Shown here: one piece after another, positions 5,264 to 5,951 of the stretch
Layout: every line of letters starts with the position of its first letter
Numbering within the stretch: position 1 is the stretch's first letter
Assembly: GCA_028293725.1 (NCBI GenBank)
Contig: JAQGOE010000260.1
Location: 1 to 5,951, forward strand
From: Gammaproteobacteria bacterium
GTDB lineage: Bacteria; Pseudomonadota; Gammaproteobacteria; Steroidobacterales; Steroidobacteraceae
Direction: 5' to 3'
DNA length: 5,951 nucleotides
Notes under the pieces: model-generated
Seen by the model: the letters and a program-made list of their open reading frames with translations, nothing else
What the model was told of the DNA's origin: nothing
Database searches by the model: none
Translations under genes and position numbers: made by a program

Positions 5264-5951
5264 ATGAACGCCGCCCTTTCGACGTCGCGCCTCGATTCCC
5301 TGTACTCCGGCTTTCTGTCGCGCCCCCATCAACTCTTCATCGACGGAAAGTGGACGCCTGCGCAATCGGGCGAGACGTTCGCCGTGCTCGATCCGTCGAC
5401 CGGACGAGAGATCGCACAGGTCGCGGCAGGGAATGCCGCAGACGTTGATCTTGCCGTCAAGGCGGCGCGCAGAGCGTTTCAAAGAGGCCCGTGGCCGAGC
5501 ATGAGTCACGCCGAGCGTGGCAAGTTGATGTTGAAGCTCGCGGAGGCCGTGGAGCGCAACGCGGATGAGTTGGCGGTGCTGGAAAGTCTCGATGGCGGCA
5601 ACCCCGTACGCAGCACCCGACATGTCGATATCAACATGGCGATCGACAGCCTGCGCTACAACGCCGGGTGGACGACGAAGCTCACGGGCGAGACGGCACT
5701 TTCCTCGCCGCAGGCACGCGCGTTCACCTACTCGCTACGCGAGCCTGTTGGAGTGGTGGGAGCTATCACACCCTGGAATGCGCCCTTTCTGATGGCGGTG
5801 AACAAACTGTCGCCGGCACTCGCCGCCGGCTGCACCGTCGTTCTCAAGCCCGCGGAACTGGCGCCGTTATCGGCGCTGCGACTTGGACAGCTCATGGAGG
5901 AGGTCGGACTGCCTCCCGGGGTGGTGAATATCGTGACGGGATACGGCGGGG
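5264..5951 (+). CDS. NAD(P)-dependent aldehyde dehydrogenase (partial, C-terminal half beyond window)
   Basis: This enzyme oxidises an aldehyde to a carboxylic acid with NAD(P)+ in the cytoplasm. The reading frame runs open from the ATG at 5264 to the window end, giving 229 residues, about half of the usual ~490. The N-terminal part has the standard order: LFIDGKW (24-30), a DPSTG turn (43-47), GVVGAITPWNAPF (163-175) with the oxyanion-hole asparagine Asn172, AAGCTVVLKPAE (187-198) with the cofactor-binding Lys195 and Glu198, and GLPPGVVNIVTG (215-226). The catalytic Cys and general-base Glu lie beyond the edge. It begins four bases after the oxygenase stop codon, so its natural substrate is plausibly an aldehyde released by that cleavage enzyme, for instance an aromatic or apocarotenoid aldehyde (inference). 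Sequence alone does not separate benzaldehyde-, retinal- or betaine-aldehyde-type specificity here. Confidence 0.95.
   Translation, partial: MNAALSTSRLDSLYSGFLSRPHQLFIDGKWTPAQSGETFAVLDPSTGREIAQVAAGNAADVDLAVKAARRAFQRGPWPSMSHAERGKLMLKLAEAVERNADELAVLESLDGGNPVRSTRHVDINMAIDSLRYNAGWTTKLTGETALSSPQARAFTYSLREPVGVVGAITPWNAPFLMAVNKLSPALAAGCTVVLKPAELAPLSALRLGQLMEEVGLPPGVVNIVTGYGG

Noticed and set aside
1..5951. A new defence, mobile or RNA-based system
   Set aside because: No transposase, integrase, toxin-antitoxin pair, repeat array, tRNA or structured RNA candidate is visible. All five genes belong to known metabolic or regulatory families.

Overview
The window is GC-rich DNA, most likely from a proteobacterium. 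This rests on gene style only: a GcvA-like LysR regulator, a Tat-exported oxygenase with a sigma70-type promoter, and tightly packed operons. The genus cannot be fixed from the sequence; a Steroidobacter-like or sphingomonad-like degrader would fit, but that is a guess. There are five protein genes. The two at the ends run off the window. I see no RNA genes, mobile elements or CRISPR arrays.

Left block (1-3531): a LysR-family regulator on the minus strand (1-884, last residues missing) is divergent from a two-gene unit. The first gene (1006-2067) is a compact DUF1338 / 2-oxoadipate dioxygenase-decarboxylase family protein with the expected metal ligands His95, His251 and Glu317 and the substrate arginine Arg99. 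The second (2113-3531) is an FAD-linked oxidoreductase of the D-2-hydroxyglutarate dehydrogenase family. Read together they suggest the route 2-oxoadipate -> D-2-hydroxyglutarate -> 2-oxoglutarate, the end of a lysine/2-aminoadipate catabolic pathway, under local LysR control. One detail argues for caution: the lysine that holds the substrate's distal carboxylate in human D-2-hydroxyglutarate dehydrogenase is a glycine here, so the true substrate may differ. The shared 121-bp intergenic region has a short perfect palindrome and plausible divergent promoter elements.

Right block (3532-5951): a 150-bp gap contains a good sigma70-type promoter followed at the predicted transcription start by a perfect 7+6+7 inverted repeat that looks like a repressor operator. 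It drives a carotenoid oxygenase / lignostilbene dioxygenase family enzyme (3682-5259) carrying a Tat signal peptide and all four iron-binding histidines. Four bases after its stop codon begins an NAD(P)-dependent aldehyde dehydrogenase (5264 to the window end), whose Shine-Dalgarno sequence lies inside the oxygenase gene. The logic is oxidative cleavage of a C=C bond to aldehydes, followed by oxidation to acids.

Nothing here is clearly a new kind of system. The points most worth checking are the substrate of the DUF1338/FAD pair, the role of the exported cleavage enzyme, and the operator in front of it.
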